From Xanthomonas hortorum pv. cynarae (GTDB lineage Bacteria > Pseudomonadota > Gammaproteobacteria > Xanthomonadales > Xanthomonadaceae), in assembly GCF_002939985.1 (NCBI RefSeq), contig NZ_MDFM01000007.1:1-64000 (forward strand): a DNA stretch of 64,000 nucleotides, in the 5' to 3' direction. How positions within the stretch are numbered: the stretch's first letter is position 1; each line of letters begins with the position of its first letter. Shown here piece by piece: positions 17,746-27,300 of this stretch. The translations under genes were made by a program, and so were the position numbers. The notes below the pieces were generated by a model. The model made no database searches. It worked only from the letters and a program-made list of their open reading frames with translations, and was not told the origin of the DNA.

Positions 17746-18669
17746 TTACCGCTTGACCGGCTTTCGCCGCTTGATCTTTTCGTCAGGAAACACCTTGGCA
17801 CACAGAAAGTCGACAAACGCCCGCACCTTCGGCGAAGGATGCTTGCTTGCCGGCCAAAGCACGTGGAACGCGCCGCTGCGCCGCACGTGCTCGGCCAACA
17901 CGGGAAGCAGGCGCCCGTCTGCCAGCAGATCGCGGATAGCGAAATCCGGCAAGCAGGCTATTCCGAGTCCTTGCACTGCGAAGCACACGCGCGTTTCGAT
18001 GTTGTTGCAGATCATCGAGGTGGGAAGCACCAGTTCGCCGCTGTTGCGCCGCGTATGCAGCGGCCAGGCTTCCAGTTTTCCCGAGTTGGGATAACGGTAA
18101 TGCAGGCAGGCATGCTGCAGCAGATCGACCGGCACACGCGGCGTGCCGCGCTGCGCGAGATACTCGGGCGCAGCAACCAGCATCATCTGGAAGCCACCGA
18201 GACGCCTGGCCGAAAGGCGCGAATCGCTCGGCTCGCCGGTTCTCACCACCGCATCGAACCCTTCCTCGATCACATCGACCATCCGGTCGCTGAAGTCCAG
18301 ATCCAGCTCGATCTCGGGATAGTGGCGCATGAAGTCACCCAGCACCGGCAATACCAACGCACTGACCAGCGGCAGGCTCACCCGCAAGCGCCCGCGCGGC
18401 GCGGCTGTGGCTTGCGAAAGTTCCAGTTCTGCTGCTTCCATCTCGGCGAGGATGCGGCGGCTACGCTCCAGGAACAACGTGCCTTCGGCTGTCAGCGTGA
18501 CGCTGCGCGTAATGCGATGAAACAGCCGCACGCCAAGTTTTTCTTCCAGACGCACCACGCGTTTGCGGACCGCAGACGCCGACACGCCCAACAACCGGCC
18601 AGCCGCGACGAAGCTGCGCGTTTCGGCAACCTGCACGAACACCACGAACCCGCTCAGGCTTTCCACCAC
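17746..18669 (-). CDS. LysR-family transcriptional regulator
   Basis: 307 residues. An N-terminal winged helix (about 1-60; FVQVAETRSFVAAGRLLGVS, SAVRKRVVRLEEKLGVRLFHR) and a substrate-binding domain with RLRVSLP and PNSGKLEAWP. The GTG at 18669 is chosen because GGAG lies 7 bases before it; an ATG-less extension to 18702 is unlikely. It belongs to the group of LysR proteins often found divergent from a transporter, as here with the MFS gene, and probably regulates it. Effector unknown. Confidence 0.88.
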   Translation of the reverse strand: MVESLSGFVVFVQVAETRSFVAAGRLLGVSASAVRKRVVRLEEKLGVRLFHRITRSVTLTAEGTLFLERSRRILAEMEAAELELSQATAAPRGRLRVSLPLVSALVLPVLGDFMRHYPEIELDLDFSDRMVDVIEEGFDAVVRTGEPSDSRLSARRLGGFQMMLVAAPEYLAQRGTPRVPVDLLQHACLHYRYPNSGKLEAWPLHTRRNSGELVLPTSMICNNIETRVCFAVQGLGIACLPDFAIRDLLADGRLLPVLAEHVRRSGAFHVLWPASKHPSPKVRAFVDFLCAKVFPDEKIKRRKPVKR

Positions 18670-19044
18670 ACGTCTCCATTGAGGACGTCTGGTTCCGCAC
18701 AAAGCGGAACTCTACCCCAGTTTTTCTTTAATCGAAGGCTGTCTACGCTGCTTGGAATGTCTATTGACCAACTACTCCATGACGACGTCTCTCTCACAGC
18801 TGCGCGAAACCATTCCGCTCACAATGCTGAGCTGCAAAATTCAGCCCGTTGTTCAACATGCATTGGACGATCAGCGCACGGTCGTGGCGGTCGCTCCTCT
18901 AACACACAGCGGTAAATCGATGTATCGGCAATCATCCAGCCGTGCTGACCGGCAACGCCTTTGCACGATCGTGGATGCACTCCCTCACTCGACATTCGTC
19001 ACCACGTCGCGCAGTGCAGCGTCTAACGCATTGGAAGCAAGGCA
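18670..19044. other. LysR / MFS divergent regulatory region
   Basis: 375 bases between divergent starts; it should contain the LysR binding site and both promoters. A 98-residue open frame (18752-19048) ends in an ATGA overlap with the MFS start, but its composition resembles no protein family and I do not call it a gene. Confidence 0.4.
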
Positions 19045-20259
19045 ATGAGTTCGACTGCGAAAGACCGCTTGCCACTGGCACCCTTGCTCGCGCTTGCCAT
19101 GGCCGCCTTTATCACCATCCTCACCGAAGCGCTGCCAGCGGGTCTGCTGCCGCAGATGGCAAATGGCCTGGCCGTCTCCGAAGCCTGGGTTGGTCAGACC
19201 GTCACCATCTATGCCCTCGGTTCCTTGTTGGCAGCGATACCATTGACCATCGCCACCCAGGGCATTGCCCGTCGCCCGCTGCTGCTGGCGGCCATCGCCG
19301 GCTTCGCCATCGCCAACACGATCACCACGCTGTCCAGCAGCTATGCGCTGACGATGGTGGTGCGCTTTCTGGCAGGCGTCTCGGCGGGACTGTTGTGGGC
19401 GTTGCTGGCCGGCTATGCGGCGCGCATGGTGCCCGAGCATCAGAAAGGCCGCGCCATCGCGATCGCCATGGTTGGCACACCGCTGGCATTGTCGCTGGGC
19501 GTGCCGGCCGGCGCGTTCCTTGGCAGCCTGGTGAGCTGGCGTGTGTGCTTCGGCATCATGAGCGTCCTGGCGGTGATCCTGATGCTGTGGGTGCGCCTGC
19601 AGGTACCGGATTTCGCCGGGCAGGGGCAAGGCAAGCAGCAACGTCTGGCACACGTGTTGAGGTTGCCCGGCATTCGGCCGGTGCTGTTCGTGGTGCTGGC
19701 TTTCGTGTTGGCCCACAACATTCTCTACACCTACATCGCCTCGTTCCTGGCGGAGGCCGGCATGGCGCAGCGGACCGATCTGGTGTTGCTGGTCTTCGGT
19801 GGCGCCTCGCTGATCGGCATCTGGATCGTGGGCGTACTGATCGACCGCCATCTACGCGCACTGACGCTGACCAGCACACTGCTGTTCTGCGCGGCGGCAT
19901 TGGCACTGGGCCTGGCCGGCACGTCTCCCGCGATCGTCTACATCGCAGTCGGCGTCTGGGGGCTCGCCTTCGGTGGCAGCGCGACGTTGTTTCAGACAGC
20001 GCTCGCCAAATCGGCGGGAGACGAGGCCGATGTCGCGCAATCCATGTTGGTGACCGCGTGGAATATCGCCATCGCCGGTGGCGGGTTGCTCGGCGGCGTA
20101 TTGCTTGACCAGCTCGGCGTCGGCGCGTTCCCGCCTGCGTTGCTGGTGCTGCTTGCCGCAACGCTGGTGGTGACGTGGACGGCCAAGCGACATGGCTTTG
20201 CGGCATCAACCGATGACAGCGACGTATCTCGGCCGGCTACGGTCGGAAGACAGGCATAA
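19045..20259 (+). CDS. MFS drug/sugar-efflux transporter (DHA1 type)
   Basis: 404 residues with about 12 hydrophobic segments. The loop 2-3 and TM4 regions fit the DHA1/AraJ-like group (LAGVSAGLLWALLAGYAARMVPEHQKGRA in sequence, with RxxxGxxxG-like LALSLGVPAGAFLGS). These export drugs, sugars or nucleosides by proton antiport. Its divergent LysR neighbour suggests inducible expression by an unknown effector. ATG 19045 (MSSTAKDRLP) leads straight into TM1. Confidence 0.88.
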   Translation: MSSTAKDRLPLAPLLALAMAAFITILTEALPAGLLPQMANGLAVSEAWVGQTVTIYALGSLLAAIPLTIATQGIARRPLLLAAIAGFAIANTITTLSSSYALTMVVRFLAGVSAGLLWALLAGYAARMVPEHQKGRAIAIAMVGTPLALSLGVPAGAFLGSLVSWRVCFGIMSVLAVILMLWVRLQVPDFAGQGQGKQQRLAHVLRLPGIRPVLFVVLAFVLAHNILYTYIASFLAEAGMAQRTDLVLLVFGGASLIGIWIVGVLIDRHLRALTLTSTLLFCAAALALGLAGTSPAIVYIAVGVWGLAFGGSATLFQTALAKSAGDEADVAQSMLVTAWNIAIAGGGLLGGVLLDQLGVGAFPPALLVLLAATLVVTWTAKRHGFAASTDDSDVSRPATVGRQA

Positions 20260-20380
20260 ACGCTGGACGTAGGGAGCCGATGCCACTGCGCAGCACGGCT
20301 TGCGCAGTAAAGACGCATCGAATTGCGGAGCGGACTGAGGATTGCGGAGCGGTCAGATGTGCAGAAGCGCTTGCTGCATC

Positions 20381-20454
20381 TGGAGCGGGCGAAGGGAATC
20401 GAACCCTCGTCAGTAGCTTGGGAAGCTACAGCTCTACCATTGAGCTACGCCCGC
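20381..20454 (-). tRNA. tRNA-Gly (anticodon CCC)
   Basis: Minus-strand cloverleaf: acceptor GCGGGCG/CGCCCGC, D arm with GCTC..GAGC, anticodon stem GTAGC/GCTAC around TTCCCAA (anticodon CCC, reading GGG), T arm GAGGG-TTCGATT-CCCTT, discriminator T and an encoded CCA (20381-20383). No other tRNA is adjacent and no integrase gene is seen beside it. Confidence 0.96.
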
Positions 20455-20509
20455 GTGGCGTTGCGAGAGTTTAGGCGGGTGCGGGTGTCGGGCGCAATGC
20501 GCAGACGTG

Positions 20510-20535
20510 ACGAGGGCCGGTTGCCCGGCCCTCGT
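20510..20535. terminator. Strong hairpin after the autotransporter esterase gene
   Basis: ACGAGGGCCGG-TTGC-CCGGCCCTCGT, an 11-bp perfect stem between the esterase stop (20576) and tRNA-Gly. It lacks a T-run on the minus strand, so it may be a weak or factor-assisted terminator. Confidence 0.55.
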
Positions 20536-20575
20536 GTCTTGCAGATCTACCGCGTGGACAGCTGTGCGGCGTGGA

Positions 20576-22393
20576 TCAGAAGTTGCCGCTGAAATTCACA
20601 AACAGCGTTGCATCGCGGGCGCTGCGCTGGGCGGTGGTGGTGCTCAGGCCGATATTGCTCTGCAGGCCCCACAGGCCGGTGCGGGCGCCCAGCACGACGG
20701 TGGCGTAGTTGCGATCGAAGTTCTGGCCCGGCACGGTGTACATGCCCACTTCCGGCATCGACTGCAGCCAGGCGCTGGCCTCGGTGCCGTCCTTGAACTC
20801 GTGGTCGTAGGTCGCCTGCACGTACGGCTTGACCGCAGCACCGTCCAGACGGACCTGGAAGCCGATGCGGCCCACCAGCGAATCGATGTCCTGATCGGCA
20901 TAGCCCAGCGCGGTGGAGCTTTCGTTGCTTTCGGTGTAGCCGTCGAGCTTGAGCTTCTGCCAGGTCAGGCCGACCACCGGGCCGTACTTGAGGTTGCCTT
21001 CGCCCAGCGAATAGCCGGCGTTGACCGCGGCGGTGAGGTTGCTGCCGTCGGGCGAGCCGCTGTGTACGCGCGTTGCCGGCCCGAGCTGCACTTCGCGGTC
21101 GACGTCGTAGCGCAGCGCGCTGTAGCTGACCTGCGCATTGACCCACACCGGGCCGGTGTACCAGCCGAAGAACCCGCCCAGGGTGGTGTCGTCCTGCTTG
21201 AAGCTGCCGTTACGGTTGCCGAAATCGGCATCCATGCTGCCGAAGCCGCCAAAGCCGCCGAACACCAGGTCGCCCGCAGTCCAGTCCACACCGAACAGGC
21301 CGGCCGGTGCCATGCCGTCGTACAGATCGGCGTGGTCGTAGCGCTGCATGTCGCCGCGCACGCTGCCCCACCAGCGCAGACCATCGGCGTCCGGCTTGCC
21401 GTCCAGATGCCACGCTACCTGGTCGGCGCGGGCGCGGCCAATGGCCTGCGCGGAATGCGTCAGCACCTGCTGCAACCGCGGCGCCTCCAGCAGCGAGATG
21501 GCGTACTGGCCCAGGATCTGGTGGGTGGCGGTGGTCGGGTGGATACCGTCGGCGAACACATAGGTGTTCTGTGCGTTGGCCGCGACCAGGCTGGTCGGGT
21601 TACAGGCCGGCAGCGGCACCGCCGGGTTGCAGGCGGTGCTGGTGACGTTGCTGAAACCGTAGGTACCCGGATCGGCAACCACTTCCTGCAGGATGTGGAA
21701 GGTGTCGACCGGAATCACGCGCAGGCCGGCCGAACGCAGGCCGTTGAACAATGCGGTGTTGTAGGCAGTGGCCGCGGCAGTGCCCTGCGCCATCGCGGCG
21801 GCACCGCCGGCACGGAAGCGCGGGGTGATGCCCACATCCGGAATGGTCGGCACCATCACGTAGCGCGCGCCGGCAGCCTGCAGCGCACCGACTGCGCCGA
21901 CCTGCGCGGTGACCGCGTTGCCGATGATGGCCTGCGCCTGGGCCGGCGCCGCAGCGGCGGCGAGCAGATCGTTGGCGCCGCCCCACACGGTGTAGAGCGC
22001 ATTCGGGTTGGACTGGCCGCCGTTGGCGCTCAGGTAGGTGTTGATCTGGCTGGTCACCGACGGCGCAGCGCCGAGTGCGCTGACCGAACTGGCCTGGATG
22101 CGGGCGCCACCGGCCGCGTAGTTGTCGCCGGTCTGGCCGTTGCCGTTGGGTGCGGCGTTGGTGCCGAAATGGTCGGCCACATATTCGGCCCAGACAAAAC
22201 CGGGATTGGTGGTGAACTTGCCGGTGACCGCGCGCGAGGCGGCCGGCAGTAACGGGTTGTAGTAGCCGCTGTCGGTGAGGCTGTCACCGAAGAACACGGT
22301 CTGGTCGAACGCAGACGCGGCCATGGCCGGGGTGGCCGCAATGGCGATGGCAACGGCCATCAGGGAACGGATCGGGCGAAGAGATGTAGCCAT
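20576..22393 (-). CDS. Autotransporter GDSL esterase/lipase (EstA type)
   Basis: 605 residues. Signal peptide 1-25 (cut after PAMA). A GDSL/SGNH hydrolase domain (about 28-330) has the catalytic Ser in FFGDSLTDSGYYN, block-III GGANDLL and the Asp-His pair in FADGIHPTTATHQ. The last ~270 residues are an autotransporter beta barrel ending in Phe (VNFSGNF). EstA-type enzymes stay anchored in the outer membrane facing outward and hydrolyse short acyl esters; in Pseudomonas EstA affects rhamnolipid production and motility. Single gene, divergent from thiS. Confidence 0.93.
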   Translation of the reverse strand: MATSLRPIRSLMAVAIAIAATPAMAASAFDQTVFFGDSLTDSGYYNPLLPAASRAVTGKFTTNPGFVWAEYVADHFGTNAAPNGNGQTGDNYAAGGARIQASSVSALGAAPSVTSQINTYLSANGGQSNPNALYTVWGGANDLLAAAAAPAQAQAIIGNAVTAQVGAVGALQAAGARYVMVPTIPDVGITPRFRAGGAAAMAQGTAAATAYNTALFNGLRSAGLRVIPVDTFHILQEVVADPGTYGFSNVTSTACNPAVPLPACNPTSLVAANAQNTYVFADGIHPTTATHQILGQYAISLLEAPRLQQVLTHSAQAIGRARADQVAWHLDGKPDADGLRWWGSVRGDMQRYDHADLYDGMAPAGLFGVDWTAGDLVFGGFGGFGSMDADFGNRNGSFKQDDTTLGGFFGWYTGPVWVNAQVSYSALRYDVDREVQLGPATRVHSGSPDGSNLTAAVNAGYSLGEGNLKYGPVVGLTWQKLKLDGYTESNESSTALGYADQDIDSLVGRIGFQVRLDGAAVKPYVQATYDHEFKDGTEASAWLQSMPEVGMYTVPGQNFDRNYATVVLGARTGLWGLQSNIGLSTTTAQRSARDATLFVNFSGNF

Positions 22394-22550
22394 GGGAGTG
22401 CCTGCTCAAAGGTGTGTGGAACTGGACCGGACCGGCATACGTACGCTGGCGAATGGCACATGGTTTCACCCTCGCCGCCCGCGCTCACGCTGCATTGCCG
22501 CATAACGCAAAAACGCGCGCTCCGGCGGCACGCGATGCAACAATGATGAC

Positions 22551-22751
22551 ATGAACATCCAACTCAACGGCACCCCGCGCGACGTTCCCGATGACTTGCT
22601 CCTGATCACCTTGCTTGAGCAGGAAGGTCTTGCACAACGACGCGTCGCGGTCGAGGTCAATGGCGAAATCGTGTCGCGCGGGCGGCATGCCACACACCAG
22701 TTGTGCGCTGGCGATGTGGTGGAGATCGTGCACGCGCTGGGCGGCGGTTGA
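22551..22751 (+). CDS. thiS: Sulfur-carrier protein ThiS
   Basis: 66 residues of the ubiquitin-like fold: [29 protein letters not shown], and the C-terminal [13 protein letters not shown]. The terminal Gly-Gly is the site of adenylation and thiocarboxylation, which delivers sulfur to thiazole synthesis. It lies 49 bases before thiG, its partner, probably in one operon. No TPP riboswitch is evident in the 157-base gap upstream. Confidence 0.93.
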   Translation: MNIQLNGTPRDVPDDLLLITLLEQEGLAQRRVAVEVNGEIVSRGRHATHQLCAGDVVEIVHALGGG

Positions 22752-22800
22752 TGCTGCGCGCAAGCCGGCGCAGCTGCGCGCGATCGGTGATAATTGCCCG

Positions 22801-23595
22801 ATGACGACTACTGCCCCCACTGATGCATTGATCATCGCCGGCAAGGCCTACCGTTCGCGTCTGCTGACCGGCACCGGCAAGTTCAAGGATCTGGACGAAA
22901 CCCGCCTGGCCACCGAAGCGGCCGCCGCGCAGATCGTGACCGTGGCGATCCGCCGGGTGAACATCGGCCAGAACCCGAACGCGCCCAGCCTGCTCGACGT
23001 GCTGCCGCCGGATCGCTACACGCTGCTGCCCAACACCGCCGGCTGCTACACCGCCGACGATGCGGTACGCACCTGCCGGCTGGCGCGCGAGCTGCTGGAC
23101 GGCCACAACCTCACCAAGCTGGAAGTGCTTGGCGACGAGCGAACGCTGTATCCGGACGTGGTGCAGACGCTCAAGGCCGCCGAGCAACTGGTCGCCGATG
23201 GTTTCGACGTCATGGTCTATACCTCCGACGATCCGATCCTGGCCAAGCGTCTGGAAGAGATCGGCTGCGTGGCGGTGATGCCGCTGGCCGCGCCGATCGG
23301 CTCCGGGCTGGGCATCCAGAACAAGTACAACCTGCTGGAAATCATCGAAAACGCCAAGGTGCCGATCATTGTCGATGCCGGCGTAGGCACGGCATCGGAC
23401 GCGGCGATCGCGATGGAGCTAGGCTGCGATGGCGTGTTGATGAATACCGCCATTGCCGGTGCGCGCGATCCGATCCTGATGGCGAGCGCGATGCGCAAGG
23501 CGATCGAGGCGGGGCGTGAGGCGTTTTTGGCTGGGCGGATTCCACGCAAGCGGTATGCGTCGGCGTCGAGTCCGGTGGATGGTGTGATTGGATGA
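22801..23595 (+). CDS. thiG: Thiazole synthase ThiG
   Basis: 264 residues, standard length. ThiG condenses deoxyxylulose phosphate, dehydroglycine and ThiS-thiocarboxylate into the thiazole phosphate of thiamine. Visible are [10 protein letters not shown], the Schiff-base lysine in [16 protein letters not shown], and phosphate-binding glycine loops APIGSGLGI and [12 protein letters not shown]. The ATG at 22801 ([10 protein letters not shown]) is the family start. thiS lies immediately upstream; the other thiazole genes are not in this window. Confidence 0.96.
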   Translation: MTTTAPTDALIIAGKAYRSRLLTGTGKFKDLDETRLATEAAAAQIVTVAIRRVNIGQNPNAPSLLDVLPPDRYTLLPNTAGCYTADDAVRTCRLARELLDGHNLTKLEVLGDERTLYPDVVQTLKAAEQLVADGFDVMVYTSDDPILAKRLEEIGCVAVMPLAAPIGSGLGIQNKYNLLEIIENAKVPIIVDAGVGTASDAAIAMELGCDGVLMNTAIAGARDPILMASAMRKAIEAGREAFLAGRIPRKRYASASSPVDGVIG

Positions 23596-23706
23596 GTGGG
23601 TGTGCTGCGTTGACATTGCAGTCGAGGCGCAATGATTGGCAGTGCGGCGTGCCGGATGTTGCCGTTGCTAGATCGCGCGTTGCTGCGCGTGCGCCCTCAC
23701 GCCGTA

Positions 23707-23821
23707 CCCTCACCCCAACCCCCGCTCCGCGCCCCGGCCCGCGCCTGCGTCGCGGGCGCTCCTATGCACGCGCGCCCACGGCGCGCAAGCTGTGCATCCT
23801 CGCCCCGGTGGGAGAGGGGCT
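23707..23821 (+). repeat. 115-bp GC-rich intergenic repeat, copy A
   Basis: Begins CCCTCACCCCAACCCCCGCT and ends CCGGTGGGAGAGGGGCT. Nearly the same sequence, reverse-oriented, lies at 61434-61539 inside another gene. It is a dispersed Xanthomonas-type repeat lying between thiG and trmB with an internal GCGCGCCC..GGCGCGC hairpin. Confidence 0.8.
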
Positions 23822-23845
23822 TTCGTTTTACTGATGACTTAATTC

Positions 23846-24631
23846 ATGACCGATCCGTTTACCAGTGACGGCGCCAAGATGCCGCCCAAGCCCTTCACCA
23901 TCGAAGAGGGCCGCCGGCAGGTGCGCAGCTTCGTGCTGCGGCAGGGGCGTTTTACGCCGGCGCAGCAGCGCGCGTTCGATGAGTTGTGGCCGCGCTTCGG
24001 TCTGGATTACCTCGGGACGCCGCGCGATTTCGATGCGGCCTTCGGCCGCGCCGCACCCAAGGTGCTGGAAATCGGTTTCGGCAACGGCGCAGCGTTGCGC
24101 TTTGCCGCGCAGCAGGACCCCAGCCGCGACTACATCGGCATCGAGGTACATGCGCCCGGCGTCGGCCGCTTGCTCAATGCCTTGCACGACGACGACAGCA
24201 CGCATGTGCGCCTCTATCACCATGATGCGGTGGAAGTACTCGAGCACGAAATCGCCGATGGCGCGCTGGACGAAGTGCGCATCTATTTCCCAGATCCATG
24301 GCACAAGAAGCGCCACAACAAGCGCCGCCTGATCCAGCAGGCGTTTGCGCAGCTGCTCGTGCGCAAGCTGCGCGATGGCGGCCGCCTGCACGCGGCCACC
24401 GACTGGGCCGATTACGCCGAACAGATGTGGGACGTGCTCGACGCCACACCGGGCCTGGTCAATCGCGCCGGCCCACGCGGCCACGTCGAACGCCCCGCCT
24501 GGCGCCCGCAGACCCACTTCGAAACACGCGGCCAGAAACTCGGTCACGGCGTATGGGATCTGGTGTATGACCGGGAATGGGGAGTCGGGAATGGGGAATC
24601 GCAAGGGCAACTGCCTCCGGCATCCGGATAG
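23846..24631 (+). CDS. trmB: tRNA (guanine-N7-)-methyltransferase TrmB
   Basis: 261 residues. TrmB makes m7G46 in tRNA with SAM. Motifs: [10 protein letters not shown] (SAM loop, about 73-82), [27 protein letters not shown] (the family signature) and [20 protein letters not shown] near the end. The natural protein probably ends soon after VYDRE; the last ~17 residues (WGVGNGES...) come from the intergenic repeat at 24571-24693 being read through. It is followed by an SLC13 permease on the same strand. Confidence 0.94.
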   Translation: MTDPFTSDGAKMPPKPFTIEEGRRQVRSFVLRQGRFTPAQQRAFDELWPRFGLDYLGTPRDFDAAFGRAAPKVLEIGFGNGAALRFAAQQDPSRDYIGIEVHAPGVGRLLNALHDDDSTHVRLYHHDAVEVLEHEIADGALDEVRIYFPDPWHKKRHNKRRLIQQAFAQLLVRKLRDGGRLHAATDWADYAEQMWDVLDATPGLVNRAGPRGHVERPAWRPQTHFETRGQKLGHGVWDLVYDREWGVGNGESQGQLPPASG

Positions 24632-24693
24632 CGTCCACCTGCGTCGGCCTTTCCCGCTTTTCCCATTCTCCATTCCCGACTCCCCATTCCCGG
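24571..24693. repeat. Inverted intergenic repeat R1 (GGGAATGGGGAGTC family)
   Basis: The left arm 24571-24594 and right arm 24670-24693 are perfect 24-bp inverse complements (left arm starts CCGGGAATGGGGAGTCGGGA) around 75 bases. Related but degenerate copies lie at 54995-55103 and 58043-58159. The left arm supplies the C-terminal codons of trmB; the right arm ends 6 bases before the permease ATG. Confidence 0.9.
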
Positions 24694-24699
24694 ACCTCA

Positions 24700-26562
24700 A
24701 TGGACACCGCGCTGACACTGACCAACGATATGAAGCTCGTCCTCGGGCTGGTCGGTTTCACGATGGCGATGTTTTTGTTCGAGCGCATCCGCGCCGATGT
24801 GGTGGCGTTGATCGTGCTGGTGGTGTTGGGCGTGACTGGGCTGGTGGCGCCGGAAGAACTGTTCGGTGGCTTCTCCGGTAACGCGGTGATGAGCATCATC
24901 GCCACCACCATTCTCGGTGCGGGGTTGGAGCGCACCGGTGCGTTGAATCGCCTGGCGACGTGGTTGTTGCGGCGCTCGCACGGCAGCGAACAACGCTTGA
25001 TGATGATGACGCTGGCCATCTCCGGCTTGAACTCGTCTTTCATGCAGAACCCGTCGGTGATGGCGCTGTATCTGCCGGTTGCCTCGCGGCTGGCCGCACG
25101 CACCGGGCTCACCCTGCAACGCATGCTGCTGCCGATCTCGGCAGCCATCGTGATGGGCGGCGCGCTCACCATGGTGGGCAATTCGCCGCTGATCCTGCTC
25201 AACGATCTGCTGGTCTCTGCCAATAACAACCTGCCCTCGGGCATGGCCAGCATCGAGCCGTTGAAGATGTTCGCGCCACTGCCGATCGGCGTGGCCTTGC
25301 TGATCGCCGCACTGCTGTACTTCCGCTTCTACGGCGACCGCAAGCTGATCGAAGAAGAACGCCTGATCAACGAAGGCGTCACGCCCTCGCGCACCGAGAG
25401 CTATTTCGCCAAGACATACGGCATCGACGGCGATGTGTTCGAGCTCACCGTCAGCGCCGAAAGTCCGCTGGTCGGCATGACCCTGGGCGAGGCCGAAGCG
25501 CTGCACGACGCGCCCTTGCTGCTCGCCCTGAAGACCGGCAACGACACCCGCCTGGCGCCGCCGGCCGACATGCGCATCTGGGTCGGCAGCGTGCTCGGTG
25601 CGATGGGGCCGCGCCAGGAAGTGACCGACTTTGCGCAGAACCACTTCCTGCGCATGTCCTCGCGCTTGCGCAATCTGGGCGATCTGTTCAATCCCAGCCT
25701 GGCCGGCATTTCCGAAGCGCTGATTCCGCCCAACTCGCGGCTGATCGGTAAGACCGCTGCCGAGTTGCGTCTGCGTAAGCAGAGCGGCATCAGCCTGCTG
25801 GCGATCAACCGCGACAAGCAGGTGATCCGCGAGGACGTGCGCAATGTGCCGCTGCGTGGCGGCGACATGCTGGTGTTCCACAGCATCTGGCAGGACCTGG
25901 CGCAGGCGGCGGAAAGCCGCGATTTCGTGCCGGTGACCGACTTCCCCAAGGGCGAGCAGCGCCCCCACAAGTTCAAGATCGCCATGGCGATCTTCGCCTT
26001 CACCATTTTGATCGCGTTGACCTCGCGCCTGCCGGTGGCACTGACGCTGATGACCGGCGTGGCCTGCATGCTGGTCAGCGGCGTGCTGCGCATGGACGAG
26101 GCCTACGCCTCGATCAACTGGAAGACCATCTTCATGATGGCCGGCCTGATCCCGCTGGGTTGGGCGATGGACAGCAGCGGCACCGCAGCCTGGGTGGCCG
26201 GCCACACCATCGACCGCCTGCCCGAAGGCGTGCCGGTATGGGCGCTGGAAATCAGTCTGGCATTGCTGACCACTGCGTTTTCGCTGGTGATCAGCCACGT
26301 CGGCGCGACCATCGTGATGGTGCCGATCGCGGTCAATCTGGCGTTGGCGGCCAACGGCAATCCCACGGCATTCGCATTGATCGTGGCGTTGTCGGCATCC
26401 AACAATCTGATGACCGCCTCCAACCCGGTGATCTCGATGGTAGCCGGCCCGGCCAACTATCAACCGCGCGAGCTGTGGCGCGTGGGCGCGCCGCTGTCGC
26501 TGATCTACATCGTGGTGATGGTGTCGATGATCAACCTGATGTTCTGGTGGGCGGCGCGCTGA
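24700..26562 (+). CDS. SLC13-family permease with two TrkA-C (RCK_C) domains
   Basis: 620 residues. About five TM helices (10-215), two cytosolic RCK_C domains (about 240-320 and 328-407; MTLGEAEAL..LLLALK and LIGKTAAELRLRKQSGISLLAINR), then about six more TM helices (425-618). The membrane halves carry the paired SLC13 signatures SSFMQNPSVMALYLPV and ASNNLMTASNPVISMVAGP. Members move sulfate, dicarboxylates or similar anions with sodium or protons; the substrate here is unknown. The ATG at 24700 is just beyond repeat R1; a longer reading would run through that repeat. Confidence 0.88.
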   Translation: MDTALTLTNDMKLVLGLVGFTMAMFLFERIRADVVALIVLVVLGVTGLVAPEELFGGFSGNAVMSIIATTILGAGLERTGALNRLATWLLRRSHGSEQRLMMMTLAISGLNSSFMQNPSVMALYLPVASRLAARTGLTLQRMLLPISAAIVMGGALTMVGNSPLILLNDLLVSANNNLPSGMASIEPLKMFAPLPIGVALLIAALLYFRFYGDRKLIEEERLINEGVTPSRTESYFAKTYGIDGDVFELTVSAESPLVGMTLGEAEALHDAPLLLALKTGNDTRLAPPADMRIWVGSVLGAMGPRQEVTDFAQNHFLRMSSRLRNLGDLFNPSLAGISEALIPPNSRLIGKTAAELRLRKQSGISLLAINRDKQVIREDVRNVPLRGGDMLVFHSIWQDLAQAAESRDFVPVTDFPKGEQRPHKFKIAMAIFAFTILIALTSRLPVALTLMTGVACMLVSGVLRMDEAYASINWKTIFMMAGLIPLGWAMDSSGTAAWVAGHTIDRLPEGVPVWALEISLALLTTAFSLVISHVGATIVMVPIAVNLALAANGNPTAFALIVALSASNNLMTASNPVISMVAGPANYQPRELWRVGAPLSLIYIVVMVSMINLMFWWAAR

Positions 26563-26696
26563 ATCGGCGTAGCGGTTTTTAGCAGCACGCGAGTTGCAAC
26601 GCGACCTGGCACGCAACCACCATAGATATCGCCGACACGCTGCACACACTCGCCCGCGGCTTGCAGGCAACGTCGCTGCCGAAGGAGCCGAGCGAC

Positions 26697-27038
26697 CTAG
26701 GCCAGAAAAACCTGCTCGCCCTCGATGCGCACCGGCACCGCCAACAACGATTGACCGCGGCACGGGCCGCTGATGCATTCGCCGCCGGCCAGCTCGAAGG
26801 CCGCGCCATGCGCAGCGCAGACCAGATGGCCTTCCTTGGTCTTGAGGAACTGGCCGGGCGCCCAATCCAGCCGACGGCCGACATGCGGGCACACGTTCAA
26901 CCACGCACGCACCTGCGCGCCTTCGCGATACAACACCAGCGATTCCGGGCCGTCATTCCACACCGCTTCGACTTCCAGAAATCCTGCATCGGGAATCTGC
27001 GCCAATTCGGCAAGCGTGGTGGGCGATGACGAAGACAT
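26697..27038 (-). CDS. Rieske [2Fe-2S] protein
   Basis: 113 residues from MSSSSPTTL. The cluster ligands are CPHVG (about 49-53) and CAAHGAAF (about 73-80), the C-x-H ... C-x2-H pattern of Rieske ferredoxins, followed by GPCRGQSLLAVPV. Small stand-alone Rieske proteins of this type pass electrons to oxygenases or unknown partners. No oxygenase is adjacent. The 134-base gap on its 3' side and 262-base gap upstream hold no supported gene. Confidence 0.85.
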   Translation of the reverse strand: MSSSSPTTLAELAQIPDAGFLEVEAVWNDGPESLVLYREGAQVRAWLNVCPHVGRRLDWAPGQFLKTKEGHLVCAAHGAAFELAGGECISGPCRGQSLLAVPVRIEGEQVFLA

Positions 27039-27300
27039 GCGATCAGCCGATCGAGAACGAATGCCGATTGTGGCATGCACATGGATCGCTGCTGCACTGC
27101 ACTATCGGCGGGATCAGCGCATCAGCGCACAGCGAATACCTCGTCCATCGCAGGCCGCAAGCGAAGACGGGGCGGGCCTATGCGCTAGGCCGAACGTGAT
27201 GGCCGCCGCAAAACCAGAGTGCATTTAACGAACTTTTCACTCAATGACATGAAACCGCAACGATACTGCCTGCCTGTTTCCTGCCCGGCAACCCACCGCC

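Noticed and set aside
18752..19048. 98-residue open frame overlapping the MFS start by ATGA
   Set aside because: No ribosome site, no family resemblance and amino-acid composition typical of a chance frame in a divergent promoter region.
20255..20460. tRNA-Gly as an integration site
   Set aside because: No integrase and no direct repeat of the tRNA 3' end found nearby in the window.
20507..22252. 581-residue plus-strand reading over the autotransporter gene
   Set aside because: Same reasoning; the minus-strand esterase has all motifs and a signal peptide.
22394..22550. TPP riboswitch before thiS
   Set aside because: The 157-base gap lacks the conserved THI-box core (CUGAGA ... ACCUGAUCUGGAU-like).
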